A stretch of DNA of 53,129 bases, from assembly GCA_002005505.1 (NCBI GenBank), contig KV908470.1, positions 210,001 to 263,129 on the forward strand, given 5' to 3'. A program made the translations under genes and the position numbers. Position 1 is the stretch's first letter; every line of letters begins with the position of its first letter. Below the pieces are notes generated by a model. That model did no database searches, had not been told where the DNA came from, and worked only from the letters and a program-made list of their open reading frames with translations. The stretch is from Botryococcus braunii (Eukaryota; Chlorophyta; Trebouxiophyceae). This document shows, one piece after another, positions 23,489-44,533 of this stretch.

Positions 23489-23961
23489 TTTCTTTTATGT
23501 GCTGGGTATGAGCCTTGGGGGTAAATGTGGAGAATCTCGACTGGAGACCAACTTCAAAGTACATCAGAACCAAGAGATACCCCTGTTCATAGCGTCAGAA
23601 GGTTTCCTTATCCAGGGAAAGCAGTTCTTTGGTGCAAACATGGAGCAAGGTTTCTCTGGCTACTGGCATGGCAAGGGCATCCTTCAACAATAGCAAGGGC
23701 ATTCAGGTGCACCTGGCTTCTTGGCTTTTCGATTCAGTTTTCCACTAGATTACCTAATTGCAAGGCAGGTTACAGAGTAGCCGGCTACTTCATTGTTCTT
23801 TTAGTATGACTACGGGTCATACTGGTACCTTCATCGGTACCAAAGCGTTGCTGTCGGGGAAAGTTCTGGTTTACAATCTGTCTTTGACAACCCCCTTGCA
23901 AGGGGGATGTAGGGGGAGATAGGCCAAGGGCAATTGCCCTTGGCCCCCTCTCTCTCTCTTT

Positions 23962-24352
<391 letters not shown>

Positions 24353-24382
24353 TGGGTGTGTGTGGCTGTGGCTGGGTGTGGC

Positions 24383-24490
24383 TGCAGATTAAACTTTTGG
24401 AGATGATGGCTCAAATTTGCTGCCCTGGCAGAGAGGGGTTGTGGGAGGCCCCTGGCACCCTAGGGGAGGAGTATATACATCTGACTTTTA
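24383..24490 (+). repeat. Dispersed repeat with (GT)n head, plus-strand copy
   Basis: GCTGCAGAT, TTGGAGATGATGGCTCA and GGCAGAGAGGGGTT in the same order as the minus-strand copy at 20600-20757. Confidence 0.7.
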
Positions 24491-24617
24491 GTGGTCTTTG
24501 CAGACATGGGGATGGGAAACAGGTTGGACATGCATTTTGCATGATGTCCAGACTGGCTGTGACCCTTGGACAGCTGTCATGAGGTGACATTCATCCTTGC
24601 AATGGTACTTTCTTGGT

Positions 24618-24806
24618 CTGGGATTCTTTTGGGAACAATGTGGGATTGGTGTGGGAACGTGGGATCGAGGTGGGATCGATGTGGGATTGGTGGGATTGCG
24701 ACTACAAAATCCCACCGAATGTGGGATCGATGTGGGATTCTGGTGGGATCAATGTGGGATTGCCGTGGGATCAATCTGGGAACGTGGGATCAATGTGGGA
24801 TAATTT
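24618..24806 (+). repeat. TGGGA-N6 array 2 (11-bp phased)
   Basis: About 16 TGGGA pentamers, mostly 11 bp apart, with one TCCCA break at about 24709-24715. The right edge (AATTTCGTTCTCCCAGT) is the reverse complement of the left edge of array 1. Confidence 0.85.
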
Positions 24807-24818
24807 CGTTCTCCCAGT

Positions 24819-24892
24819 GATGCTAGTCTTGTTTATACAGTTGCTGTTGCTCAAGCTTGAGCAACAGCAACTGTATAAACAAGACTAGCATC
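24819..24892. repeat. 74-bp perfect palindrome without spacer
   Basis: Two 37-bp arms meet at CTCAAGCTTGAG with no mismatch. Outer ends are GATGCTAGTC and GACTAGCATC. It interrupts a junction (TTCTCCCAGT / TTAAGTACCCAGCGTC) that is otherwise joined by only GCATC at 19055-19082 (reverse strand). One arm also occurs alone at 18739-18775. Confidence 0.95.
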
Positions 24893-25020
24893 TTAAGTAC
24901 CCAGCGTCTTAAGTGCAGACAGTCGACTTGGACTGTAGCTGGAGGAGCATACACTTACGACCTGTGTGCGTGTATACAGGATACGCCGAATGCCCATAAT
25001 CTAACACTTTTGTCTACAAG

Positions 25021-26277
<1,257 letters not shown>

Positions 26278-26423
26278 CCAAGCGGGTACATTCCATGCTT
26301 CCCCCCACCTTTACGTACCTCTAAGGTAGAAGACCATGGGCATTTGCGTGAGTGTTCGCGTCTGTGTGTGCCATCTGTGTGTGCAGTCTTCACAGGTGCA
26401 TATCTGCTTGTGCCTGTGCACGC

Positions 26424-26425
<2 letters not shown>

Positions 26426-26503
<78 letters not shown>
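26426..26503 (+). repeat. (GT)n microsatellite
   Basis: About 75 bp, ending in a CG-rich GCGCGCGTGCGTGCGTG stretch. Confidence 0.96.
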
Positions 26504-26508
<5 letters not shown>

Positions 26509-26830
26509 CGTGCGTGCTGACGTACCAACGACTATTGTGACGTTGCCAGCTGTAAGATAAATGATTGTGACCCGGGGACATTGTCACTTGACCAACGTTT
26601 CTTGTGCGTTGAAGCAGCAGAAATGCATTCAATCGGGAACATGCAACTGCTACAATAACGAAAGGCAGAAATTGTTTGTATGCGTATACCTTAAGAGGTG
26701 CAGCTCTTCAAAAGTCTACATGTAGATTGGTCTACACCCAGCAGCATGTCTGTCACTGCAGCCTTGTCATCCTGCCACTACCCGCCCAGCAGACCGACAG
26801 TGCCGCAAAAGGATTCTTTGGGACACTTAC

Positions 26831-26953
26831 ATACGTATACGCGCCCAAATGAGTTCCCTGCCTCATAAGATCTTCAAAGATAGCTCCCCCATTTGTCAGT
26901 CGCCGATACTGCACGATCACGTTCCGTCTCTTTAACTCTGGATGTCCAAGCAT
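26831..26953 (-). CDS. Candidate first exon, unknown protein
   Basis: An ATG at 26953 follows a TTTGCAG acceptor-like site about 20 bp upstream and opens 41 codons (MLGHPELKRRNVIVQ..., ending LGAYTY) to a strong GTAAGT donor at 26830. Upstream in the same frame there is a TGA, so the ATG would be the start. No downstream exon identified. Only the donor and residue composition support it. Confidence 0.3.
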
Positions 26954-27058
26954 GAACCCATCTCATCTGACTGCAAATGTTTGCATTTTCCCTGTCCCAC
27001 GAGTATTCTCTTGTGAGCATCTCCCTAAGTTTTTAACACACCTGGAGGCATTGCCACA

Positions 27059-28377
27059 TCACCCCCTCCCCAAACCCCATGGGAGTACATCTCCGGTTGA
27101 AGCTTTCAAACCCAGTGGATGAAAATGGTGGTATTGCTGCTGTAATGTGTACTCAACAGCACGTGTGAGGCCTGTGAGTAAGCGCAGAGGCCACAAAACA
27201 TTCAGAGCCCCGACTGGTGGCAACCAGCGCTGCCCCGCTCGATCAGCGTTCACGGCAGCCATAGGCATCGCAAGAATGCTTTCAACTTCCCCAAAGACAA
27301 GCAAGTGTACATCCGCCCTACTTCCTAGGGGCATCAACACAAAAAATCTCTGTCAACATAAAATGACATCAGCAAAACAAAAGTATCCATCTTTTCCCAC
27401 TCTCCTTCTGGCCCATGATGAGCACAATGCTCGTCCTCTGCATTTATTTTCGTCCCTTCAAAACGACCTCAGTACCCCCCCCCCCCCCAAAAAGAAGGGG
27501 TGGGGGGGTAAACTTGCCCTAGGCACGCGTCAGGCCATCAAAAGAGACTTCATTATGACTGCTAAATGGGTGAGACCGCACAATGCCTCTTGATGTACTT
27601 TCTGCAAGGGTTGGCCCAAATACCAATTTTGGAGCATTTCTGGCCAACGGAAGACTCCGTACTGGAGGCTTCAGCCGAAAAGTGGCGATCCCCTGCCCAT
27701 CGCGCCTGCCAGATGATGTCCTTACAACCAGCGACAATGGCTGCGCACTCGCGAGGTGACTTGACCGGAAGTGTGAGCCACAGCGCTCCACTCCCCCAAG
27801 TTGGCCACAACGCAAGAACGAAAGCCTGGAGCAAATCGACATCCTCACAAAACAAACACTCCCCACAGAGCAATCGGGGTATGATCTCTCCCCCAGCGAC
27901 ATCAAGCTCGAACACTAAAAAGGCCGAGTGGCCAAGCCCAAAAGTCAAATTGCAACGTAGACTTGGCCGCCCTGCCCCTCCATCAAGCCACGCAACATAA
28001 TACCCTACCCTCATCCAATCGTCAGAGCCTCGAAACGAAAGTTTGCGGGTGGGACTGATCTTGTGGGTGCCCCCAAATTCCGTTCCTGGATTCACAAGGG
28101 GCACTGGCTGGTCGGTCTCGATGTGCCTGCCTGCTTTGAAGCGCCCCAGGACGGTAATCATAGTGCGCACTTGCACTGGGTTGGCCCGCTTGCAGCCACC
28201 CTTGAGGGAGGCCACCCGCAGCGCAGCCTTCACGCGCGGGATGGCCTTCCGGGCCGCTGCCCCGCAGTGCCTGCTGCAGGTGGACAGCTCCATGATGGTG
28301 GCTTGCGGCAAGCCGGGGAACACGTGCTCCAACAGCTCATGGGGCAGCCCCCTCAGCTCACCCAGGTTTTCAGGCAT
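27059..28377 (-). CDS. F-box-like protein, probably two coding exons
   Basis: An ATG at 28377 lies 16 bp after a TTGTTGTGCAG acceptor (exon from 28393). The N-terminus (LRGLPHELLEHVFPGL ... STCSRHCGAAARKAIP, residues about 8-50) has the LP..ll..iF..L...l.....C pattern of an F-box, which in known proteins binds SKP1 of SCF ubiquitin ligases. The rest (to about residue 251) has no repeat such as LRR or Kelch that I can see. Unspliced, the frame ends at 27562. A likely donor at 27623 (ATTG/GTATTT) and acceptor CCCCTAG at 27325 join in phase 1 to a clean frame of 88 codons (SRADVHLLVFGEVES ... LPWGLGRG) ending at 27059, giving 339 residues. Function as a substrate adaptor is inferred from the N-terminus only. 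Confidence 0.55.
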
Positions 28378-28626
28378 TGTGTACTCCGTGCTCCTGCACA
28401 ACAAAAAACAGCTTCTTCAGCAAACGTCTAGCCAACTTGTCAGAGTTTCCAGGAACTCGCATACAACAGCATGACCCAAAGGTGCCAGCTCCCCATGCCA
28501 GAAGGCGCAGATGAGTGCAGGTGTATACACGACTAGTCACCAAATCAGTGATACCAAATCAGTGATAATTAAGCTGAAGCAGCCCTCTACACCCTAACTG
28601 CCAGATTCCAAGAGTCTGAACACAAA

Positions 28627-28627
<1 letters not shown>

Positions 28628-28699
<72 letters not shown>
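28628..28699 (+). repeat. (GT)n microsatellite
   Basis: About 70 bp of pure GT. Confidence 0.97.
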
Positions 28700-28700
<1 letters not shown>

Positions 28701-29250
28701 TTTTGTTTCAGAGGAAAAGCGTACACGATCCAGGGTTTGCCAACTTCGCACCTCATGCAGCCACTGCAAAGAACGTCCTCTTTCTGGACAAAAGCGGCTT
28801 CCGGCTTCTTCGAACTCACATCCTGTGGCTCCTTTCCGGCTGTGCTGCTTGGCTGCGGTTCAGGCCTTCCCTCTGCCTGCGGGAAAAACTTCCTATGCTC
28901 CCATCAGACATTCTAAAAGCACTTACAATTGCCTGACCAACTCGATTGCAATATTGTCGCAAGAAGATGCTGGAAGTTCATGTGATTTACACCAACAAAC
29001 CTACCATATTCTGAGATAAACGGTCGCCGAGGTCAATCCCAGAGTCCAAGGCATGCATGATCACAGTGATTGGGTTTAAATGCGACTTAAGCGGAAGAGT
29101 CGTTGTTGCGGATCCGTTCGCCGCCTCTTGACCAGCAACAACCGTGCGTTAAGTTGCCAAGTAGATTCAGTTCCTCTCAAGCAACAAGAAGTCGATGTAT
29201 TCAGCATGTAAAATACTATCGCATTGGCAATGCTTTGCGGTTTCACACAG

Positions 29251-29368
29251 TACAAAGCTGTTCCCCTGATCGGCCAGGGTCGTGCATGGCTGTACAGCAA
29301 AGCCCTGAACAATACTGTACCGGCCAATCCCGCTGGCCGAGTTCACTCCAAGCGAGGCGAACTTGTCG
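29251..29368 (+). CDS. Candidate internal exon, unknown protein
   Basis: A TTTCACACAG acceptor and G/GTAAAT donor enclose a 39-codon open frame (YKAVPLIGQGRAWLYSKAL ... HSKRGELVG). It lies 570 bp before the exostosin gene, whose own first exon has a start and anchor, so it belongs to another gene or is chance. Confidence 0.25.
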
Positions 29369-29940
29369 GTAAATATGCTGTTGCTCTAAATTTCGTCTTT
29401 AAAACTCTACGTATTTCGTTGTTTTCTCAGAATTAGCACTGGCCCGATACGCTGATCACTCGTCGTGCCCCCGGCCATGTACACCGTTTGGAGTGGACTC
29501 GTAGTTAATACGATCCCTGTAGACACATTACGTGTATAGCTACATTCAGAATTATGACTAGCATACAAGTGGGATAAAGGATTACAAGACGGCCCGGTGC
29601 AAAAGTGTTCATGAGCCTCGTCTAGCTGCAAGTTCTCGCCTTCGTATGTGCCTTTATGATCCCCTTCCTTAGATTCTACTTGTCAGCGTCATTATTATTA
29701 TATCAGCTTTGGGGTACTGAATAGACGGACCCTTACAAATTTGACGGTCTCCCTGCTATGGGTGATCCGCGCACATGTGATGGACACCGTTACAAAGGGG
29801 AGATGGAGATGCGACGTACTCAGAATTCCTTCCTACGTCTAGATCCACCGTCTATATGCAATGTTTTTATACTGATTTTGTCTGGTGAGGGCCAAGGGCT
29901 GAGGATGCCCTGCAGTGTATGAGCTCCTCGAGGTCAACTC

Positions 29941-37792
<7,852 letters not shown>

Positions 37793-37800
37793 ACATATAT

Positions 37801-37802
<2 letters not shown>

Positions 37803-37866
<64 letters not shown>
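37803..37866. repeat. (CA)n microsatellite, exostosin 3' flank
   Basis: Starts 11 bp after the stop codon, so it would lie in the 3' UTR. Confidence 0.95.
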
Positions 37867-37867
<1 letters not shown>

Positions 37868-37920
37868 ACATATAATATAAAGCAACAACGCCCCTCCCCC
37901 CTCCCACACTTGTGACGGGT

Positions 37921-37985
37921 GACACTCCCCCCCCATGCCCCCCCCCCTTTTTTTGTGGGCATGGGGGGGGGGGCATGTGACCGGT
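37921..37985. repeat. C-run/G-run hairpin
   Basis: ACTCCCCCCCCC and ATGCCCCCCCCCC pair with GGGCATGGGGGGGGGGG around a TTTTTTTGT loop; the outer GTGAC/GTGAC ends are direct. Confidence 0.8.
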
Positions 37986-38499
37986 CATGCAAAGCTGTAT
38001 TATGAGGATCCGTGCTGCATATTCTTAAGAAATGCGATCTGTGTTGGAGCGGGTGGGGGCTCCGGTCAATATGGGAGTGCCTCTGTATGGTATCGCATCC
38101 TTCTGCACCTGCCTGCCCAGTAGCTTGTCACCTGCATTCACTGCGGAGAAACTTCCAATTCATAGTTCTCGAAAGAAGGGAACAGGAAGAATGAGAGTTC
38201 TGTTGGATAGACTTATGTACTCCTTGGACTGGCACGGCTGCACCCGGGTAGGCCTTATAGTGTGTCACCATGCTTCCTCTGCATGTGAACGGGCCAGGAT
38301 GTTTGCACGGCTTTTTGATTTGCTTACCATACATGCTTTCGGAAAATGTCATTTGGAGTGGGCACTTGAGACAAAGTGAGCACAGCACAGGTTTGTAGCC
38401 CTGTGGAACCTGGGTTCGAATCTCCCAGGGCGCCTTGTGTTCGTTGTAATAAACTTTTGCAGCGCATGCTTTCCCTCCATTAGTGAAGGCACCTGTGAA

Positions 38500-38850
38500 C
38501 ACCATTCAACACGTGGCAGTGGAACGCCATTTCGTACACCATGCAGCTCCATAACACCTTGATGAACACCCTGTAACTTCATAGCAGCGGGACACCATGT
38601 GTTTTCATAACAGCATGCTGAAGACCATGCAACACCATAACAGCAGAACAGCATGTTATACGCATGCCGCCCTTGTCGTACCGCTATAGCTACTGAACAC
38701 CTGGCTGAATATGCTGCAAAAGCCTAACACCGGCTTGTGCAGCATGCTAACCACCATGTAGCACCATGACAGGAGAACACCATTTTGATCGACATGTCAC
38801 ATTATAGCCACTGAATGCAATGCTGAACACCATGTAACACTTTCAAACAC
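38500..38850. repeat. Degenerate repeat rich in GAACACCATG
   Basis: About ten diverged units containing AACACCATG(C/T)AACACC or CATAACAGCAG. No reading frame of interest. Confidence 0.55.
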
Positions 38851-38853
38851 GAC

Positions 38854-38856
<3 letters not shown>

Positions 38857-38908
<52 letters not shown>

Positions 38909-38963
38909 ACGCGTGCATGTGCGTGTGTGTGCATGCGCATGCGTGCGTGTGCCTACTTGATGC

Positions 38964-39051
<88 letters not shown>
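38857..39051 (+). repeat. (GT)n microsatellites
   Basis: Two GT tracts (38857-38907 and 38966-39051) separated by a CG/CA-alternating stretch, then a G run. Confidence 0.96.
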
Positions 39052-39052
<1 letters not shown>

Positions 39053-39689
39053 AGGGGGGGGGATTCCGGTTTGGTGTGGTAAGAGTTCCGGTGCGGGCTG
39101 GGTGTGTGCCCATGGGCATAAAGGACACTTCAATTGTTGACGGGCGCTTGCTGGTCCTCGGACCGGGGACAGGTACCCGGGGACCCGTTGATGGCCAGTT
39201 GACCTCCAATAAATGGAGCGCTTCTGATGCTGATGGAGCGCTGCTGATGCAACTTGAGCTGTATCTGAAGATCTTCATCCATCCCATTTTCCCTCTTTTC
39301 TGCAGCGTGTGCATCTGATCCTGGCGGGCCCACAGCCGTGAGGAGGGCGGGCGGCATGGACACAGAGACAGGGCAGTTGAGAGCGAGGGGATGGGCAGAA
39401 AAACTAGGAAAAGGGGGAGCCCCCAGTGGAATGGGGGTGTGGGACACATCGCACCTCATGCTTGCAGTAGCACACTGATGTTGACCAACTGTGGCTCACC
39501 CTAAATTTGGGATGGGCAGGATGTCACGTTTGTCGAGGGCCTGCTCCTTTGAAAGAGGTGCCAGGGTCTGCGGCCGCAGTCAGTGTGAGCATTCTGCTAA
39601 TCAGCAACATACCTACTCGAGCAACCCTTCATGGCATTCCTTCATGGCTTTCCAGCACGTACCTACTCAAGCAGCTGTGCTTGACTGAC

Positions 39690-39960
39690 AGCAGCTACGG
39701 CTGCTGGCATGCTGCATGCTGGTGCTCGCAAATGCGGGGGTGCTGCATGTTGGTTCGGGCATTGGTGGGATGCTGCATGCTGGTGCTGGCAAATGCAGGG
39801 GTGCTGCAGGTTGTTCGGGCATTTGATGGGATGCTGCATGCTGATGCGGGCACTTGCAGGGGTGCTGCATGTTGGTTCGGGCAATTGATGGGATGCTGCA
39901 TGCTGATGCGGGCACAAGCTGGCATACTGCATCCTGGTGCGGGCACATGCTGGCATGGTG
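39690..39960 (+). repeat. ~61-bp minisatellite
   Basis: TGGGATGCTGCATGCTG begins units at about 39766, 39827 and 39889 (spacing 61-62), with diverged units on both sides; each unit holds two GCTGCATG(C/T)TGGT half-units. Confidence 0.85.
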
Positions 39961-40079
39961 CCGCTGCTATGGTCTCATGCTGGCATGCTGCTGCTCGTGT
40001 GAGTATATGGCTACTGGCATGCTGCATTCTGGCAAACGCAGTAGACCCGATGTCAGGGCTGTCCTATGAGCACCTGTTG

Positions 40080-41700
40080 AGGTTGCTGCTAGTGCTTCAC
40101 ATGTCACATTGTGAAAAGTAAGTGTGTGGGAGCACCGACTCCCCCTCGTCTAAAAATTGCATCCATCCCTGAAAATTTACAGATTGCACATGTCATGTAC
40201 ATGGGCAGCATTTAGTCTGGCAGTTCAGGGATGTCGCACAATCCAGTAGAGTACCATACGGTCCAGGGTGGTCTGCTACAGTGCACCATCTGACTGGTGT
40301 ACTATCCTCTAGTGCACAAACAGTAGATTCATGTACCTGCAGGGGATGGCGTGCATAATGGCGTGTTAGTACGGAAGCACATGTTCCTTTTGGAAGATCA
40401 TGAGGGTTAGTCTCAATGGGGATGCCCCAAAAGAAACCATTTAATGACCAGCCATTCTGAAAATACAAGTAAATGCTATGTATAGCCAAGCTAGGATGAA
40501 TGATGGGATGTATCCATCAGGCAGCTGCAGATATCATCGATGAGGGGATTAGTAATACTACTAATCCCCCACTAGTGTGGCTTGCATGGATCATATGGTG
40601 GGCAATCCCTCATGAGTGATCACTTGCAATCTGTAATAGTGGGTACTTTCACGAGCCGGTACAATCGCGGCGGTTCGATTTGCTCAACTTTGGCGAGTTG
40701 TAGCGACCCCTGCAAGCCAAAAAAACATAAACCACCCAAGACCAACTTTGTAGATTGTTTGTTTATCTACGAGAACAGCTAATGGACGGAGTTGATCGTA
40801 CCGGCAGGATTCTCTGGGCACTTGGGCTCCAGACGCCGATCGAAGATCGGGCGACCCAAAAAAATTCTAAGTCGATGTCGAGGTTGTCTCAGCCATGTCA
40901 GATCAGTCGAAAAGTGTCCACTTTGAGGTCCCGTAACATTCTAAGCATGCAGCCTTCTTGTAAAGCAAAATTAGCTTCTGGAAGCATTGCTTGTGTACAT
41001 TCACAGTCATTGAGTTTCAAGTGACATTGCATGTTTATGTGGTCGAAAGAACGTGCCAAAGTTGTAGGTTTTGCCTAGGGTCTCATGAAAGTACCCAGTA
41101 ATAGCAATACTAATTCAACCTCAGTTCCATGACACCTCGGTACGCAATCACGGAACACATTAACATGTTCAGTTTTGCAAATGGCGTGCCCTGTTTTTGA
41201 TAGAAGCTTGCAAGCCTCTATATTAGCAACACATTCAAGTGGAAGCCCGTGCACGAGGGCTGCAAAATACAATTGGGATGAAGAATGGATTTACATGAAG
41301 CCAACTCAACGTGTGGAAGAACTGATGGAAGAGCAGAGCTTCAAAACATTGCAGTGACCCCGTGGCCTCATCTAGTTTAAGTCAAGAAATTCAGCTTCAA
41401 GATAGACAAGGTCCAACTTCTAGATAAAGTTATCCTGAAGGTTATCACTTCCACAAAGACTGATAACTCAAGTAACCCCCGACAGCTGGCACTGCCGGTT
41501 TTGGACGTAGTCAGGACTACATAGCTGTAAGCTTCCTTTGTTGTGTTAACAACAGTTTGCACACGTGAGAACATTGTCACATGACATCGCGTTCGTGACT
41601 CTCGGAAATCTGCATGCCTGCAAGCAATCAGGGCATGATGAATCTCAGCTCCTAATGCATCGTATGACGAGCTTTTGAGACATATGTTTTGAGACATGCA
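40080..41700. other. Intergenic, nothing assigned
   Basis: Short frames only (up to 113 codons). A 24-bp palindrome-like GGGGATTAGTAATACTACTAATCCCC lies at about 40546-40570. Confidence 0.45.
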
Positions 41701-41716
41701 TGTTAAACCAAATGGC

Positions 41717-41742
41717 AATAGTACTAGTTAACTAGTACTATT
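41717..41742. repeat. 26-bp perfect palindrome
   Basis: AATAGTACTAGTT mirrored exactly. Confidence 0.95.
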
Positions 41743-41990
41743 ATGTTCCCGTATGTTACCAGTATTTGTAAAATTATGCCCCATGAGCTTTAGCAGAAAG
41801 TTTGAAGATCGTCTTATGAGGGCAACGCCTACGCTATGGCACCTACGCATCTGACCTCATGAGGGGAAACACCTACGCCATGAACAACTTTATGTAGGCT
41901 TCCCACGTACATTGCTCATACGGAAACATGAGTAATGACGCTCTTTCAAGCTGCAGGTGCAGCAATACGTGTCCTTTGCATGAGCTTTAA

Positions 41991-42056
41991 ATTCGATTCT
42001 GTGGCGATTCAAAACCCATGTGATCACGTGGGTTTTGAATCGCCACAGATTCGAAT
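41991..42056. repeat. 66-bp near-perfect palindrome
   Basis: Arms of about 30 bp (ATTCGATTCTGTGGCGATTC... against ...GAATCGCCACAGATTCGAAT) differ at two or three positions; the centre is TGTGATCACG. Confidence 0.95.
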
Positions 42057-42664
42057 CTTCCTCCGTATCGGCTTCACTTCTGCGATGTGCACTAGTGCGC
42101 ATTAAGATATCCTTGTAGCTACCGAAAGAAGTACTAAGAGATGCACAAAGATCCTACAGGTAGTAGGAAGCATCTGCGTAAGTGCATGCACAGCAAGATC
42201 TCCAGGAAGATTTGGGATCATGAGCAAGCTATCTGATTCCTCCCATAATCACATAGTTGAATGATTCTGGAGCGTGACTTTTTGAATTATTCACTGAATT
42301 CACAGTCAAAGATACGTAAATCAAATTTCTCCAGCCTTGTAGAGCTCTCGATCGACCAATCTGAAAGCAGATCCACCTCTAGCAGAACCTCCATCATGGC
42401 CTGTCATGCACAGCCAATGATGATTTAATTCATTCTATCGTAAATTTTCAGGCTTTACATCACAGTTTTCAGTCTTGTCGAATGCCAGGCTTAAGGGGCC
42501 GCCCTGGCGGTTCATTCGGAACTGTGATATCTCCATCTTCAAACAACTGCAAATCAAGACAGTGAACAAGGCCAATTGTCTTCAAACTTGGAAAATAAAA
42601 AGGTTTGTGGTAGTTCCATATGGTTTCTTGGTACATAAAATTGAGGGCCGAACCTGGGAACCGA

Positions 42665-43060
42665 TCACAGGAGGTAGCATCCTAGGATACTGCAGTAGTC
42701 ATCTAGGCAGCTGCTCATATATTTCTTCCAAGCTGGCGAACTGTCACTGTATGGAGTGCTTGGCGTCTGCTCAGTGCCACATGACAGACTGGACGGGTCG
42801 CGCTTGGCGATGCCGGCCCACACTGTCCGGCAGTTGCTGCGTTTCAGGCAGTCATTCTCGTTCTCAAAACCACAAGAAGCACATGAATAAGTGTTGGGAC
42901 CCGAATTTGTAGCTGAAAGGTCGCCCCCGCAACAAAACGAGCACGGCTCTGCTATGTCAGAGGGATCGGTATCTCTGGGGCAGCCCCCTACGCGACAACA
43001 GTCGCACCATGCGGTTGGCACGAGGAGCAATATAGTGGAGATTACAGTTAAGGCCCTCAT
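42665..43060 (-). CDS. Small secreted cysteine-rich protein
   Basis: 131 residues from the first ATG of the frame. Residues 1-18 (MRALTVISTILLLVPTAW) form a signal peptide: Arg near the start, a hydrophobic core, and a likely cut before or within CDCC. The mature part has 15 Cys counting Cys19, including CDCC, CSFCCGG, CASC and single Cys at 71, 77, 94, 118, 123 and 128, as expected for a disulfide-rich extracellular protein. No known knottin or defensin spacing is recognised. It has no obvious coding neighbour. The C-terminal third is less Cys-dense, and an unseen intron there cannot be excluded. Role unknown; extracellular location is inferred from the signal peptide. Confidence 0.6.
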   Translation of the reverse strand: MRALTVISTILLLVPTAWCDCCRVGGCPRDTDPSDIAEPCSFCCGGDLSATNSGPNTYSCASCGFENENDCLKRSNCRTVWAGIAKRDPSSLSCGTEQTPSTPYSDSSPAWKKYMSSCLDDYCSILGCYLL

Positions 43061-43302
43061 CTTGGCACAAGGTGAGGTAGTATTCGTGAGCTGCTTGCAG
43101 TGATTCGGGGACTAGATCTCGCAGAGCTACTCTGCTAGGTTTGTTGTAGTGGAACCTTGTACAATCGCGTGCACGTGCGTCACGTCGCAGGCTCCCACTA
43201 GCAGCCGAGTCACGTCACTGCGACGTGACCCAAGGTGGTGAGTCACCACCATCAACTAGATGATCCAGTCCGGATCACGGTGATCCGATCACCCGGATAA
43301 CA

Positions 43303-43450
43303 GTGCGGAGACGATTACTGAACACTGAAAGGGCAGCTCCGATTGACAAATTATTGTACCTGCTCAGAGCGAAATTGCACCACCCAAACAAATTTGATGA
43401 GCTACCTTTGAAGTTTCAGGCATTGGATTTTGCATTCCTTTCGTTACAGG
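43303..43450 (+). CDS. Candidate exon, unknown
   Basis: After GGATAACAG a frame reads RRRLLNTERAAPIDKLLYL ... FAFLSLQ to a CAG/GTGGCT donor-like site; 49 codons. Weak support. Confidence 0.2.
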
Positions 43451-43499
43451 TGGCTGTCTGTCGTCACAAGGCACCCCCCCGATATGCCCCGTACTGAAG

Positions 43500-44480
43500 T
43501 TGAGCAAGTATTAGTGAGAAGTCAAATAAGAACGCCATCAGACGACCACTGGTTACAAAAATGTGTTGAGAGCTGGTTGAAATCTTATTGACCTTATTTA
43601 AGACCAATTCGTTTGGATTTTGTGGATTGAGAGTGAGTGAATGGGACATCTCCGACTTGTGACTCAATGACAATTGCAGGCTCATGGAGGAACATTGGAC
43701 TCTCAAAACATGTAGGATGATTTTATTCATTGTTTAAAGAAACTTTGATATGACACTCGAACTCAAAGCTGTTAGGTCGCGCGGAAAGCTATTTCCTATC
43801 CCTTTCTGTACAAATTCGGTTCCCAAGCTGGCATTTGATGGTTTCGACAATACAGTTCAGGTCCTGAAGCTTCTACGGATATTTTAAAAGAACAGGATGG
43901 CTTGTTGAATGATCTGAAAGCGTTTTGTACAAAACACATGTGGGAGTAATTGTCCAGGCTGTGTGCCGAGATCGTGGACCCAAGCTATGGCTTGGGTGAT
44001 GGTATCGGGGTTTCGAAAACGTCTTTTCTGCTTCTTAGACTTCAATTAAGCACGTTGGTCTGATCACATGAAGTATAGCTTGCGCATGGTATTGTTAAGT
44101 GTCCAACCGTGATTGTGGCCTTCCAACTACAGCCTACTGGGCTTCACGATGTGATGCATTCGACCCAAGAAAACAAAAAACAACTTAACTGAAAATGATT
44201 GAATTTTGAGCATAGTTTCAAGCGACTCCTTTGAAGAGTATCCTTAATCAAGACCACCCGGATTTTGCGGTAGTTTTACCCAACTGTTTTCGTATTGATA
44301 CCTTATAATTTATCCAACCTCAGTGTGCGACATCACTTTTCATTGAAATCAAGTATATCAATGAAGCTTCTTTCAAAATCTGGAGGCTTGATAAGAAGAA
44401 ATGAGCTTGCGAGGACCGAATCATAGCAGGCGGTCGATCGGTCCGACTAACCGTTTGTCGGACCGTTCCGTTGATTGACC
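43500..44480. other. Intergenic, nothing assigned
   Basis: AT-rich, with no open frame beyond chance. Confidence 0.5.
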
Positions 44481-44487
44481 GACCGCT

Positions 44488-44533
44488 CTGCAATAACGCG
44501 CATTGAGCTCGAGTTCAATGCGCGTTATTGCAG
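44488..44533. repeat. 46-bp palindrome with 19-bp perfect arms
   Basis: CTGCAATAACGCGCATTGA and its exact complement around GCTCGAGT. A GGTCGATCGGTCCGAC / GTCGGACCG pair lies 50 bp upstream. Confidence 0.95.

Noticed and set aside
38380..38425. Possible tRNA or tRNA-derived SINE (GGTTCGAATCT B-box match)
   Set aside because: There is no A box at the right distance, no acceptor stem, and an extra base in the T arm.
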